Assembly: GCF_003589925.1 (NCBI RefSeq)
Contig: NZ_CP032382.1
Span: 3,410,001 to 3,474,000 of the forward strand
Reading direction: 5' to 3'
DNA: 64,000 nucleotides
Origin: Chryseolinea soli
Lineage (GTDB): Bacteria; Bacteroidota; Bacteroidia; Cytophagales; Cyclobacteriaceae
Made by a program: the position numbers and the translations under genes. Below are positions 41,151 through 49,832 of this stretch, piece by piece (position 1 is the stretch's first letter; each line of letters starts with the position of its first letter). The notes beneath the pieces were generated by a model that made no database searches, was not told where the DNA came from, and saw only the letters and a program-made list of their open reading frames with translations.

Positions 41151-43349
41151 TTATGCCAATTGGGTTTCGTATTTACCTACTGCTTTCATAAATCCATTGA
41201 CGAAGAGTAGCACCGACTTGATCTCTTCCGGCGACAGCTTGTCACGCTTGGCATACACGAGCAGTCGGTTGCGGTGTGATTCCACGTGAATGCCATCGTG
41301 CGTTTCCAGGTAGGTGAGAACGCTTTCGCGGAAGAATTCGCGCACCGCATTTTCGTCGTCGCCGCGCAGGTAGAACAGGCGCGAGAATTCCGGGTGGTTC
41401 TTGAAGTCGATGTCTTTGCCCTGGGTCTGTGAAAGTTTGTTCCATAATTTTTCGGGCTCCAAAGCAAAATGCGGGAGCACGCCTTCGATGTCGGACACCT
41501 GCACCACGGTGATGGTGGTGTCACTCTTGGTCATATCGCCTTCCGTCAGGATAAGATCGGAGATCTCCACTTTGCCGAATTCGGTGTACTTCGTGAGGAT
41601 GTTCTCTTCGTACTGGATCTTCGTTCCGGTCTGGATGGGGAAATTCCGGTACTTCAGCGAGTTCTTCACCTTTTGGGGATAGAACACCAGGTCGTTGTCT
41701 TCCGCCAATCGGCGAAGCTCTATCTGGCGGCCCGACAAACGGATCTCCAGTTTCGAAGCATTGCCTGGCGTGTTTTTACGTGCAGCCAGGGGGTGATTGG
41801 AGAACGGGTTGAATTTATCCAAACCTTCCCAGATCACTTTGCCCCCCGTGAGGTGATAGTCGTCTTCGAAATGGTGAAGTTGTTCCATGAACGAGTGGTC
41901 CACCAGCTTGGCATCGGCAAAGTTGAACACGATGGTTTTGCCGGGTTTGATTTGGGTGAACAGCTTTTTGAAGCCGAGGAAGTTCGAGAAGGTGGCCGAA
42001 CCTCTCACTTTCACTTTGTACTCGTCGCCGCTGTCGGTCAGCGTATAGTCGGCTTTGAAAAGGCTGGCTATGGGCGCACCGTTGATGATGTGGAAGACAA
42101 ACTTGGTGAGGATACCGGCGGCCACACCCAGCAACAGGTCTTCGGCCACGGTCACGATAATGGTCACGCAGAAGATCACAAACTGTTCGGGGCCGATCTT
42201 ATAGGTACCGATAAATTCTTTTGGCGAGGCCAGGCGATACGCCACGGCGATCAGCATGGCGGCCAGGGCGGCCGTGGGAATCATTTCAATGACCGGGATC
42301 AACACCAGCATCGACACCAACAGGAACAAGCCGTGGAAGAAATTTGCCCAGCGGGTGCGGGCCCCGTTGTTCACGTTGGCCGAGCTGCGGGCCACTTCCG
42401 AGATCATGGGCAGACCGCCCAACAGGCCGGAAATGCCATTGCCCAGCGCCAAGGCACGGAGGTCTTTGTTGTAGTCCGATTTGCGTTTGAATGGATCCAG
42501 GCCGTCGATGGCCTTGACAGTGAGCAGCGACTCGAGGCTGTTCACAAACAAGAACATGAAAACATATTTCCAGAAAACATACGTGCCGATGGCAGCGAAG
42601 CTGGCGCTGAAGGAAACGTTTTTCCAGAAATCGCCGATGGAAACCAGCGAGCCTTTGTAGAGCCCTTTAAAGTTCATGACCAAAGCCAGCGGGATCATGA
42701 TGATCAGTACGATCATCGGGGCAGGGATCTTTTTGAAAACACCGCCCAGCATCGGCAAACCGAAAATGATGACCAAGCTGGAGATGCCCACCAGGGCGAT
42801 GCTCCAGTTTGCGTTGGCGATGAAGACGGGGATGTGTGTATACAACTCAATGGGCGAGAGACCTTTTGTGAACGAAGGATCAACACCCATCAGGATGGGG
42901 AATTGCTTGGCAAAGATCAACACCCCGATGGCGGCCAGCATGCCATGCACCGCAGAATGTGGGAAGAAATCACTGAAAGAACCGAATTTCAGAAAACCGA
43001 AAACCACCTGGATGATGGCCATGACCACCACCGCGCCGCAAGCCAACTGGGTGGCGCTAACGCCCTCAATACCCAATCCCCCGAGGTCGGCAACAGCCCC
43101 CGCGCAAACGGTGATCAAACCGGCGGCAGGACCTTTTATGGTGAGGCGGCCACCCTGAAAAATACTGACCACCAAACCACCGATCATCGCGGTGAGCACC
43201 CCCATGGCAGCGTCGAAACCGCTGGCTTTGGCGATACCCAGGCTGAGGGGGAGGGCCAATAAGAATACAAGAAAGCCTGAGAGCGCATCGGTGCGCCAGT
43301 TTTGCTTCAGGCCTTCCAAACCGTCTTTAGGAATTTCTAATGTTTTCAT
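41151..43349 (-). CDS. SulP family inorganic anion transporter with STAS domain and C-terminal extension
   Basis: The 732-residue transporter has a SulP membrane domain (about 1-430, with LPLSLGIAKASGFDAAMGV and TIKGPAAGL), a STAS-like cytoplasmic domain (about 435-545, FNFADAKLVDHSFMEQL) and a further 160-residue region with an alpha/beta pattern (PEFSRLFYLRGDDENAVREF) that I cannot assign firmly. SulP proteins carry sulfate, bicarbonate or other anions, usually with sodium or protons. The gene is followed after one base gap by the carbonic-anhydrase-like gene, which favours bicarbonate. The start is preceded by a small GC-rich hairpin near 43378-43390. Confidence 0.88.
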   Translation of the reverse strand: MKTLEIPKDGLEGLKQNWRTDALSGFLVFLLALPLSLGIAKASGFDAAMGVLTAMIGGLVVSIFQGGRLTIKGPAAGLITVCAGAVADLGGLGIEGVSATQLACGAVVVMAIIQVVFGFLKFGSFSDFFPHSAVHGMLAAIGVLIFAKQFPILMGVDPSFTKGLSPIELYTHIPVFIANANWSIALVGISSLVIIFGLPMLGGVFKKIPAPMIVLIIMIPLALVMNFKGLYKGSLVSIGDFWKNVSFSASFAAIGTYVFWKYVFMFLFVNSLESLLTVKAIDGLDPFKRKSDYNKDLRALALGNGISGLLGGLPMISEVARSSANVNNGARTRWANFFHGLFLLVSMLVLIPVIEMIPTAALAAMLIAVAYRLASPKEFIGTYKIGPEQFVIFCVTIIVTVAEDLLLGVAAGILTKFVFHIINGAPIASLFKADYTLTDSGDEYKVKVRGSATFSNFLGFKKLFTQIKPGKTIVFNFADAKLVDHSFMEQLHHFEDDYHLTGGKVIWEGLDKFNPFSNHPLAARKNTPGNASKLEIRLSGRQIELRRLAEDNDLVFYPQKVKNSLKYRNFPIQTGTKIQYEENILTKYTEFGKVEISDLILTEGDMTKSDTTITVVQVSDIEGVLPHFALEPEKLWNKLSQTQGKDIDFKNHPEFSRLFYLRGDDENAVREFFRESVLTYLETHDGIHVESHRNRLLVYAKRDKLSPEEIKSVLLFVNGFMKAVGKYETQLA

Positions 43350-43635
43350 GTGTTTGAAAATTTTAGTCTCAAAATCGGCGGTGCAACACCGCGTGAAAAT
43401 GAGTCAGACAATAATTTTTTTTGGAATACAAGTAGGGGGGGTGCGATGTTGCCCAAGGCAGAAAGGGGTATGCCTTGACCATCCAATCCTGTCAAAAAAA
43501 TGACGCTTACAAGTTTTGACACCTGCGTCGACATCACCCTAAGGCCACCTGTCGAACGTCAAATTATTGCTGAACATGAAAAGAATGGAAGCGTCGGTAT
43601 TCAACCCCGGAACCCGGCGCAAAGCAAGACGAGGA

Positions 43636-43992
43636 TCAGATCAGGAAGGTGCAGAACAACGTAAACAGCGGACGTTGCGGATGGCTATCCGGCGCGCTGA
43701 CTATGGTAAGCTTATGTTGATAAGACGCGATCAGGTTCACACCGTGAGCCGCCAGGTCCAACAGGGGAGGCACGCCCTCGGAAGTGAACACGTCATCGTG
43801 CTCTTTTTCGTCATTTTCTTTTAACAGCAGGGGGACGACAATGGAATTATGGTGCGAATGAAAGGCGGTTTCCCGGTCTGCAGGAATTTCTTGCACCACC
43901 ATGGGGAGGAATGCCGGAGCAAGAAATTGAAACAGCAGCAGGATGAGTGCTACTCTAACAATTTGCTTGGATATCCTCGACATTGCGCTCAT
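43636..43992 (-). CDS. Small exported protein, function unknown
   Basis: The 118-residue product has an N-terminal hydrophobic segment (IVRVALILLLFQFLAPAFLP) that acts as a signal peptide or anchor, and a mature part with an HSHHN cluster and many acidic residues, so metal binding is possible. I recognise no family. I set the start at ATG 43992; the frame is open four codons further at a TTG. It stands alone: 286 bases separate it from SulP with no gene seen there, and 106 bases from the aminotransferase gene, which reads toward it. Confidence 0.5.
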   Translation of the reverse strand: MSAMSRISKQIVRVALILLLFQFLAPAFLPMVVQEIPADRETAFHSHHNSIVVPLLLKENDEKEHDDVFTSEGVPPLLDLAAHGVNLIASYQHKLTIVSAPDSHPQRPLFTLFCTFLI

Positions 43993-44098
43993 TATCAGGA
44001 ACAAAGGTTAACATAAATCCGTGATAATCGAAAACGTCTCCTGCAGATTTTCTTACATGCGTTTCATGACAATCGATTGCAAAAACCTTAAACAGAGC

Positions 44099-45151
44099 TT
44101 AAAATTTCTCTAAAATCTTCATCAGCTTTTTGATCTCCTTTTTCTTCAATGCCGGGAAATTGGCAATGCGAAACGTTGTCGATTTCCATTCGCCATAGCC
44201 TTCGCCGAGCAAGATGTCATTTTTCTTCGCCAGCGTCTTGATGTGTTGTAACGTGTCGGCATCACCGGTCACCGGCACCACCGTATGCGACTGCACGGCG
44301 CCGTTACTCACCAGTGGCGCGATCTTCTTCCGTTCCGACAAGAACGCGATCCAGTCTTCCTGGCGCGCTACAGTTTTTTCGTGTGTGTCCTTGATGTTCT
44401 CGCTGTCTTCCAGCACGCGCATCAGCAAATAGATGCCCAGCACATTGGGTGTGCAAGGGGTTTGCCAGCGGGTCATCATCGAGGTCATGAAGGTCAAGCT
44501 GTTGTAATGATCCTTTTCGGCGATGTGGTTAGACCGCTCTATCGCTTGCGGAGAGCAGATCATGAGGCCCAGGCCGGCGGGAAGTCCGAAACATTTTTGA
44601 ACAGACGCAAACCATACATCGGCCGCCTTAAAATCCAACGCTATGCCGGCCATGGACGACACGGCATCGACGGCGACGAGATGTTGCGGGTGATTCTTTT
44701 TTATGCGCTTGATCAACGCCGACGGCACCTGTGTTCCGTTGGAGGTTTCGTTTTGGGTGATGCAGATCACACCTTCTTCCGGGAAGGTGAGCTTGGCCGG
44801 GTCCAGTTTTTCCTCCACGCCAAAAGGCACCGCTGTGGCCCCGCTGTGCAGCCGCTGCGTGTACTCGTGCCACTTCTGTCCGAAGGCGCCGTTATATAAG
44901 TGATAACTCTTGTCGGTAATGAGCGACTGGGCAATGATCTCCCAGCACTCGGTAGCCGACGATGTATAAAAGATCGTGTAGTCGGAAGGGATATTCAGCC
45001 GCTGCTTCAATAACGAAACCGTCCGCTCGGAGATGGCCATGAAGGCATCGCTGCGATGGTTTATGCTCATCACGCCCAGCTCGTGCGCGTCTTGCACATA
45101 GCCGGGTATTTCGTCGTGTACGCGTGAAGGTCCTGGATAAAAGCTGATCAT
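44099..45151 (-). CDS. Class V PLP-dependent aminotransferase
   Basis: The 350-residue enzyme has the class V fold type I pattern: FYPGPSRVHDEI at the N-terminus, SSATECWE for phosphate binding, VDAVSSMAG with the Asp that contacts the pyridine nitrogen, and the Schiff-base lysine in SVQKCFGLPAGLGL. Close relatives are annotated as phosphoserine or alanine-glyoxylate aminotransferases. SerC is attractive, but no serA is adjacent, so the substrate stays open. It is a single-gene unit, 128 bases from aroQ on the same strand. Confidence 0.85.
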   Translation of the reverse strand: MISFYPGPSRVHDEIPGYVQDAHELGVMSINHRSDAFMAISERTVSLLKQRLNIPSDYTIFYTSSATECWEIIAQSLITDKSYHLYNGAFGQKWHEYTQRLHSGATAVPFGVEEKLDPAKLTFPEEGVICITQNETSNGTQVPSALIKRIKKNHPQHLVAVDAVSSMAGIALDFKAADVWFASVQKCFGLPAGLGLMICSPQAIERSNHIAEKDHYNSLTFMTSMMTRWQTPCTPNVLGIYLLMRVLEDSENIKDTHEKTVARQEDWIAFLSERKKIAPLVSNGAVQSHTVVPVTGDADTLQHIKTLAKKNDILLGEGYGEWKSTTFRIANFPALKKKEIKKLMKILEKF

Positions 45152-45279
45152 GGGGGAAGTATCTGTTTGGGTTCGACAACCTTAACGGCTTTCGATGTGG
45201 TTTAGATGTTGGCCGGAGAACAAAGTCACAACGGCCTGCGCCGTTTTACAAAATAGGCCTCCAAATGAAGCATCGAGGT

Positions 45280-45702
45280 CTATTTTCGACCCATTAAATA
45301 GGTCAGGGCCAGGGCATAGCCTTCCATGCCGAACCCGGTGAGCATGCCGGCGCATTTGGAGGTGATCAGGCTTTTATGCCGGAACTCCTCGCGGGCATAC
45401 ACGTTGGAAATGTGCACCTCCACCACGGGCGTCTTGATCCCCCCAATGGCGTCGTGGATGGCCACCGACGTGTGCGTATACGCCCCGGCATTCAACACGA
45501 TGCCATCAAACGAAAAGCCTACCTCGTGCAACTTGTTCACGATCTCCCCCTCCACGTTCGACTGGCAATAGTGGAGCGATAGCGAAGGGAAACGCTTTTT
45601 CAAGGTCTCGAAAAAGTCCTCGAACGATTCGCTGCCATAAATGGAGGTCTCCCGCTTGCCGAGCAGGTTCAGGTTGGGCCCGTTGATGATCTGTATGTTC
45701 AT
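45280..45702 (-). CDS. aroQ: 3-dehydroquinate dehydratase, type II
   Basis: The 140-residue enzyme dehydrates 3-dehydroquinate in the shikimate pathway. It shows the type II motifs IINGPNLNLLGKRE, the catalytic Tyr in SIYGSE, NAGAYTHTSVAIHDA and VEVHISN. Length fits the dodecameric class. It is divergent from xerD across 95 bases, a gene order common in Bacteroidota. A TAACTTTC element at 45720-45727 (minus strand) may be its -7 box. Confidence 0.95.
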   Translation of the reverse strand: MNIQIINGPNLNLLGKRETSIYGSESFEDFFETLKKRFPSLSLHYCQSNVEGEIVNKLHEVGFSFDGIVLNAGAYTHTSVAIHDAIGGIKTPVVEVHISNVYAREEFRHKSLITSKCAGMLTGFGMEGYALALTYLMGRK

Positions 45703-45797
45703 GGGGTTAAGTTAAGCAGGAAAGTTACAGGCCCAAGGCGAAATAAAAAATCCACCTTCGCTAAAGCTCCGGCGGACAGGGCACTTAACTTAGCGGA

Positions 45798-46706
45798 ATG
45801 AACTGGGATCTGCACGCCAAACATTTCAATCACTACCTCAAGATCGAGCGTTCCCTGTCGTCAAACTCCATCCAGGCCTATCTGCACGACGTGGCGCTGC
45901 TCCAGCAATTTATGAGCATGCAACATCCCAACACGTCTCCGCTCACGGTGACCACCAAACAATGCCAGCAGTTCCTTCAATATATCAACGAGCTGGGCAT
46001 GAGCGCCTACAGCCAGGCGCGCATCCTCTCGGGGCTCAAAGCTTTTTTTAAATACCTGCTCTTCGAATCGCTCATCGAAAAAGATCCCACGGCCCTGCTG
46101 GAGGGCCCTAAGCTGGGCCGCAAACTTCCCGATACACTGAGCTATCCCGAGATCGAAAAGCTCCTGCAGGCCATCGACCAATCCAAACCCGAAGGCGGCC
46201 GCAACCGCGCCATGCTGGAAGTGCTTTACAGTTCCGGCCTCCGCGTCAGCGAACTTGTTGACCTCAAACTGAACGACATCCACGCCGACGTGGGCTTTCT
46301 CCGCGTCACAGGCAAGGGCAACAAGGAACGCCTCGTGCCCATCGGCCGCGATGCGTTGAAGTATACAAAGCTTTACGTGGAGGAAATTCGCGGCCGCTCG
46401 CCGCATAAGTTGCCACAGAAGGGGCATGAGGCTTTCGTGTTTTTGAATAGAAATGGGAAGAAGCTCACGCGGGTCATGATCTTTACCATCATCAAGAATC
46501 TGGCGTTGCAGATCGGGTTGAACAAGACGATCAGTCCGCATACTTTTCGTCACTCGTTTGCTACGCATCTCATTGAAGGGGGGGCAGACTTGCGGGCTGT
46601 GCAGGAGATGTTAGGTCATGAGTCCATCACTACGACTGAAATATACACGCATTTGGATCGCGATTATTTGCGGCAGGTCATCCAGGAATTTCATCCACGG
46701 GCATAA
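45798..46706 (+). CDS. xerD: Tyrosine recombinase XerD
   Basis: The 302-residue recombinase resolves chromosome dimers at the dif site with a XerC partner. It has the SAM-like N-terminal domain (about 5-90) and the catalytic residues Arg in SSGLRVSEL, Lys in KGNKERL, HxxR in HTFRHSFATHL, His in LGHESITTTEIYTH and the nucleophilic Tyr in the same motif. Length is typical of XerD and no integrase-like extension, attachment site or mobile neighbour is present, so it is housekeeping. FtsK, which activates Xer recombination, is encoded 10 kb away. Confidence 0.92.
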   Translation: MNWDLHAKHFNHYLKIERSLSSNSIQAYLHDVALLQQFMSMQHPNTSPLTVTTKQCQQFLQYINELGMSAYSQARILSGLKAFFKYLLFESLIEKDPTALLEGPKLGRKLPDTLSYPEIEKLLQAIDQSKPEGGRNRAMLEVLYSSGLRVSELVDLKLNDIHADVGFLRVTGKGNKERLVPIGRDALKYTKLYVEEIRGRSPHKLPQKGHEAFVFLNRNGKKLTRVMIFTIIKNLALQIGLNKTISPHTFRHSFATHLIEGGADLRAVQEMLGHESITTTEIYTHLDRDYLRQVIQEFHPRA

Positions 46707-46787
46707 GGGAAACGTGCGAGATGAAGCTGGACACCGTACAATACACTAAGAAAACGGTTATTTTTACTGACACAACACCATGGCTAT

Positions 46788-47489
46788 ATGAAACTCTTTA
46801 GCGCAACGTCATTGATGGTCCTACTACTGGTTTCCCGGTCGTTGGCCCAAGATCCGTACGAAACAATTCACATCAAGCCCACTAAAGATTTTGAAATCAC
46901 AGGAGCAGGCGATGCAGCGGCCTGGAAGGATGCCGATTGGCTCACCTTGACACAACGAACGGGAAACAAGTCCTACGCCACGAAAGCCAAATTACTTTAT
47001 AGTGATAAAGGAATCTACGTGCTCTTCCATTGCGACGATGAAAAAATATCGGCAACCAACACGGAAGATTTCGCCGACCTATGGAAAGAAGATGTGATGG
47101 AAGTTTTTTTCTGGACCGACGAGTCCTCGCCCCTCTATTTTGAATATGAAATATCGCCTCTTAATCGCGAGCTCGCCCTGTTGATTCCCAATTTTGACGG
47201 GACTTTTTTGGGATGGCGGCCCTGGCATTATGAAGGGGATCGAAAAATAAAGCACCTGGTCACCACCGCCAAGGGGGCAACGGGAAACGTCACTTCCTGG
47301 ACGGCGGAGATATTCGTTCCCTACAAATTGCTTCAACCCCTCCAGCACGTACCGCCTCAAAAAGGGACCCGCTGGCGCATGAACATGTACCGGGTCGATT
47401 TCGACGATGGCAGAAGTGCATGGTCATGGAATAAAGTCAAAACCAATTTTCATGACTACAAGAACTTTGGTGTCATGCTATTTGAATAA
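46788..47489 (+). CDS. Secreted carbohydrate-binding family 9-like protein
   Basis: The 233-residue protein has a signal peptide (MKLFSATSLMVLLLVSRSLA) and a single domain that fits CBM9-like modules: WKDADWLTL, LLYSDKGIYVLFHCDDEKI, DVMEVFFW and SWTAEIFVPYKLL. CBM9 modules bind the reducing ends of glycans, but stand-alone Bacteroidota members have unknown ligands. The gene sits between xerD and a DUF4136 gene with ordinary spacings and is not in a polysaccharide locus. Confidence 0.8.
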   Translation: MKLFSATSLMVLLLVSRSLAQDPYETIHIKPTKDFEITGAGDAAAWKDADWLTLTQRTGNKSYATKAKLLYSDKGIYVLFHCDDEKISATNTEDFADLWKEDVMEVFFWTDESSPLYFEYEISPLNRELALLIPNFDGTFLGWRPWHYEGDRKIKHLVTTAKGATGNVTSWTAEIFVPYKLLQPLQHVPPQKGTRWRMNMYRVDFDDGRSAWSWNKVKTNFHDYKNFGVMLFE

Positions 47490-47549
47490 CACGGACGGAT
47501 CGCCCTTCTTTAAAGGCTTTCATAAAAATATCTTTCGTACCTTCGCCCC

Positions 47550-48101
47550 ATGATTCGAATCACCGCAATTGCCTTGTGTGCGTTCTTCCTTGGATCGACT
47601 TTCTCTCAGGCGCAAACCGTTGAAACCCACACCCAAAAAGGCGTGGACCTCACCGAATACAAAACCTTCACCGTCACCAAAGGGGAATTCATGACCCCTG
47701 CCGACGAAAAAAACACATCTGAGGACGAGCTGTTTGCCACTATAAAGAAATCCATTGTTAAAGAACTGGAGATGCGCGGCTACACCTACGCACCCGACTC
47801 CGCCCAAATGGTGGTGAGCTATGTCGCCGGCGGCTATAACTTTACCGACGGTGGCTCCAACGGTCCCCTTGGACAACGCCCCGCCGACAATCCGGTGGAC
47901 ATGGACCAGTCGCGCAGCTGGTCGCGCGAAACCCGCGAAGGCATGATGATGATCCAGATCGACGACGCGCGCACCAAGAAAGAACTCTGGAAAGCCAACG
48001 CCAACCTCGTGCTTAACGGTGCCGACCTGCACCGCGCGTTGGATGCGTCTGTCTATAAAGCCTTTAAAAAATTTCCCAAACGGAATAAAAAGAAAAAGTA
48101 G
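47550..48101 (+). CDS. DUF4136 family exported protein
   Basis: The 183-residue product has a signal peptide (1-20, ending SQAQ) and the DUF4136 features: TYKTFTV-like first strand, [26 protein letters not shown], and the late segment [14 protein letters not shown]. The family is common among Bacteroidota and proteobacterial envelope proteins and has no known activity. A polybasic end (KRNKKKK) is notable. It is 11 bases from pyrD and may be transcribed with it. Confidence 0.85.
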   Translation: MIRITAIALCAFFLGSTFSQAQTVETHTQKGVDLTEYKTFTVTKGEFMTPADEKNTSEDELFATIKKSIVKELEMRGYTYAPDSAQMVVSYVAGGYNFTDGGSNGPLGQRPADNPVDMDQSRSWSRETREGMMMIQIDDARTKKELWKANANLVLNGADLHRALDASVYKAFKKFPKRNKKKK

Positions 48102-48112
48102 TAACGCCCTGC

Positions 48113-49147
48113 ATGTACGCCCTGATCCGTCCCCTGCTGTTTGCCGTCGATCCTGAAAAAATCCACCACATTGTTTTTGGTTTTCTCCGATTCGTCGGGC
48201 GTGTCCCTGGCGGCAAAGCGCTGCTGCGGTGGGCTTTTCACTATGAGCATCCCAGCCTGGAGCGCGAGCTGTTTGGCATCCGTTTTAAAAATCCAATCGG
48301 CCTTGCGGCAGGGTTAGACAAAGATGCGCGGCTCATCGACGAGATGGCCTGCCTGGGCTTTGGCAGCATCGAGATCGGCACGCTCACGCCGTTGCCACAA
48401 CCTGGCAACGACAAGCCGCGTCTTTTCCGCTTGCCCCAGGATCAGGCGCTGATCAACCGCATGGGGTTCAACAACGAAGGCGTGGAGGCCGCCGTGCAAC
48501 GACTTAGAAAAAGAACGTCGCGCGTCATCGTCGGCGGCAACATCGGCAAGAACAAGGTCACACCCAACGAGAACGCGATGGACGATTACGTCCGTGCGTT
48601 TGACGCTCTGTTTGATCATGTCGATTATTTTGTCATCAACGTGAGTTCGCCCAACACGCCTGGGCTGCGCGCATTACAGGAAAAGGATCCGCTGGGAAAA
48701 TTGTTGCAGTCCATCAAGCAACGAAGCCTGGCCAAGCCTCGCCCCAAACCCGTGCTCCTGAAGATCGCTCCCGATCTCACGCCCGAACAACTCAACGATA
48801 TTGTCGACATCCTCCGTGAAACCGGAACCGATGGTGTCATCGCCACCAACACTACCATTGCCCGTGATGGCCTGCGTGCCAGCAAAGCGGACCTCGACCG
48901 AATTGGCAACGGGGGGCTTAGTGGCCGGCCGCTGACAGCGCGTTCCACGGAAGTGATCCGATATTTGCGCACGTCACTTGGCCCCAAATTTCCCATCATC
49001 GCCGTTGGCGGCATCTTTACACCTCAGGATGCTATCGAAAAATTAGACGCCGGCGCCGATCTCCTGCAGCTTTATACCGGATTTATTTACGAAGGGCCCG
49101 CCCTTGCAAAAAGGATCAATAAAAGTCTGGTGAAGCGAAAAGCCTGA
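48113..49147 (+). CDS. pyrD: Quinone-dependent dihydroorotate dehydrogenase (class 2)
   Basis: The 344-residue FMN enzyme oxidises dihydroorotate to orotate in pyrimidine synthesis and passes electrons to the quinone pool at the inner membrane. Visible features are the amphipathic N-terminus ([20 protein letters not shown]), [13 protein letters not shown], the catalytic Ser in [11 protein letters not shown] and [14 protein letters not shown]. These and the length are typical of class 2. PyrF is encoded 11 kb away on the same strand. Confidence 0.95.
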   Translation: MYALIRPLLFAVDPEKIHHIVFGFLRFVGRVPGGKALLRWAFHYEHPSLERELFGIRFKNPIGLAAGLDKDARLIDEMACLGFGSIEIGTLTPLPQPGNDKPRLFRLPQDQALINRMGFNNEGVEAAVQRLRKRTSRVIVGGNIGKNKVTPNENAMDDYVRAFDALFDHVDYFVINVSSPNTPGLRALQEKDPLGKLLQSIKQRSLAKPRPKPVLLKIAPDLTPEQLNDIVDILRETGTDGVIATNTTIARDGLRASKADLDRIGNGGLSGRPLTARSTEVIRYLRTSLGPKFPIIAVGGIFTPQDAIEKLDAGADLLQLYTGFIYEGPALAKRINKSLVKRKA

Positions 49148-49172
49148 GCGCCGGTTGACCCAGGGCGTCAAC

Positions 49173-49628
49173 TCATGATTTTTTATCGAAATTCAAGGTG
49201 GCCTTCACCGTGCCCTGTATTTCGGTCTTCGTGTCCGGGTCGGTATAGCTGCCATCCTTTTCAATGTACAGGACGAGTTTGGTATCGGTGATCTCTTGAA
49301 TGGTGTAGGTGCCCGACAAATCGATAAATTCAGTGCCAAAGGTGACGGAGAGCGTGAGCTTGTCATTGTTCTGAGACCATGTGCCGGTGGAGGTTTGATT
49401 GTTGTCGGTTAGCACCGCTGTGCCATCGGACTTGAATTCCACCAGGGCGTCAAAGGTATCGTCGGTTTGTTTGTTGGGGAGGGCGACGCCGAAGACGGTG
49501 ATCTCGGCCGTGAGCAAAGTGCCTTGCCATTTTCCGGTCACGGAAGGGTAGGACTTTTCATCGTCCTTGCACGATAGCAGGATAATGAAACTCAGGCTCA
49601 GGAAGAACGTGATAATGCGGGGGGTCAT
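49173..49628 (-). CDS. Lipocalin-like lipoprotein
   Basis: The 151-residue product has a lipoprotein signal (FFLSLSFIILLSC, then KDDEK) and a beta-barrel pattern typical of lipocalin-like domains of Bacteroidota: TGKWQGTLL, FKSDGTAVLTDNNQTSTGTW and a late TKLVLYIEKDG strand. Function unknown. The start is placed at ATG 49628, where the signal begins, 43 codons inside the longest frame. It converges with pyrD; the 25-base gap has only a weak 6-bp hairpin. Confidence 0.75.
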   Translation of the reverse strand: MTPRIITFFLSLSFIILLSCKDDEKSYPSVTGKWQGTLLTAEITVFGVALPNKQTDDTFDALVEFKSDGTAVLTDNNQTSTGTWSQNNDKLTLSVTFGTEFIDLSGTYTIQEITDTKLVLYIEKDGSYTDPDTKTEIQGTVKATLNFDKKS

Positions 49629-49832
49629 GATGCTTTCGTTTATAAGTTTCGACAAAGATCTATATTTGTAACGCGATTTTCGTCCTTCTGTTCCGGTCTG
49701 CGGGACGAACGGATAATAGAAGCGTTGTTGCAGCATAATACATTGTTCGTTGCACATTTCTTCATTATCTTAGTATACTTACGGTTTACTAAGTACGCAC
49801 GACCAGATACTCACGACTCATTCGACCCTCTC

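Noticed and set aside
41469..43262. 597-codon open frame antisense to the SulP gene
   Set aside because: It encodes a highly polar Gln/His/Asp/Gly-rich chain that mirrors the membrane codons of SulP; no support as a gene.
45798..46706. Tyrosine recombinase considered as integrase of a mobile element
   Set aside because: XerD length and motifs, conserved position next to aroQ, and no attachment repeats, tRNA or cargo genes.
49154..49172. Small hairpin between pyrD and the lipoprotein gene as terminator
   Set aside because: Only a 6-bp stem, and the following T run lies within the coding sequence of the convergent gene; too weak to list.
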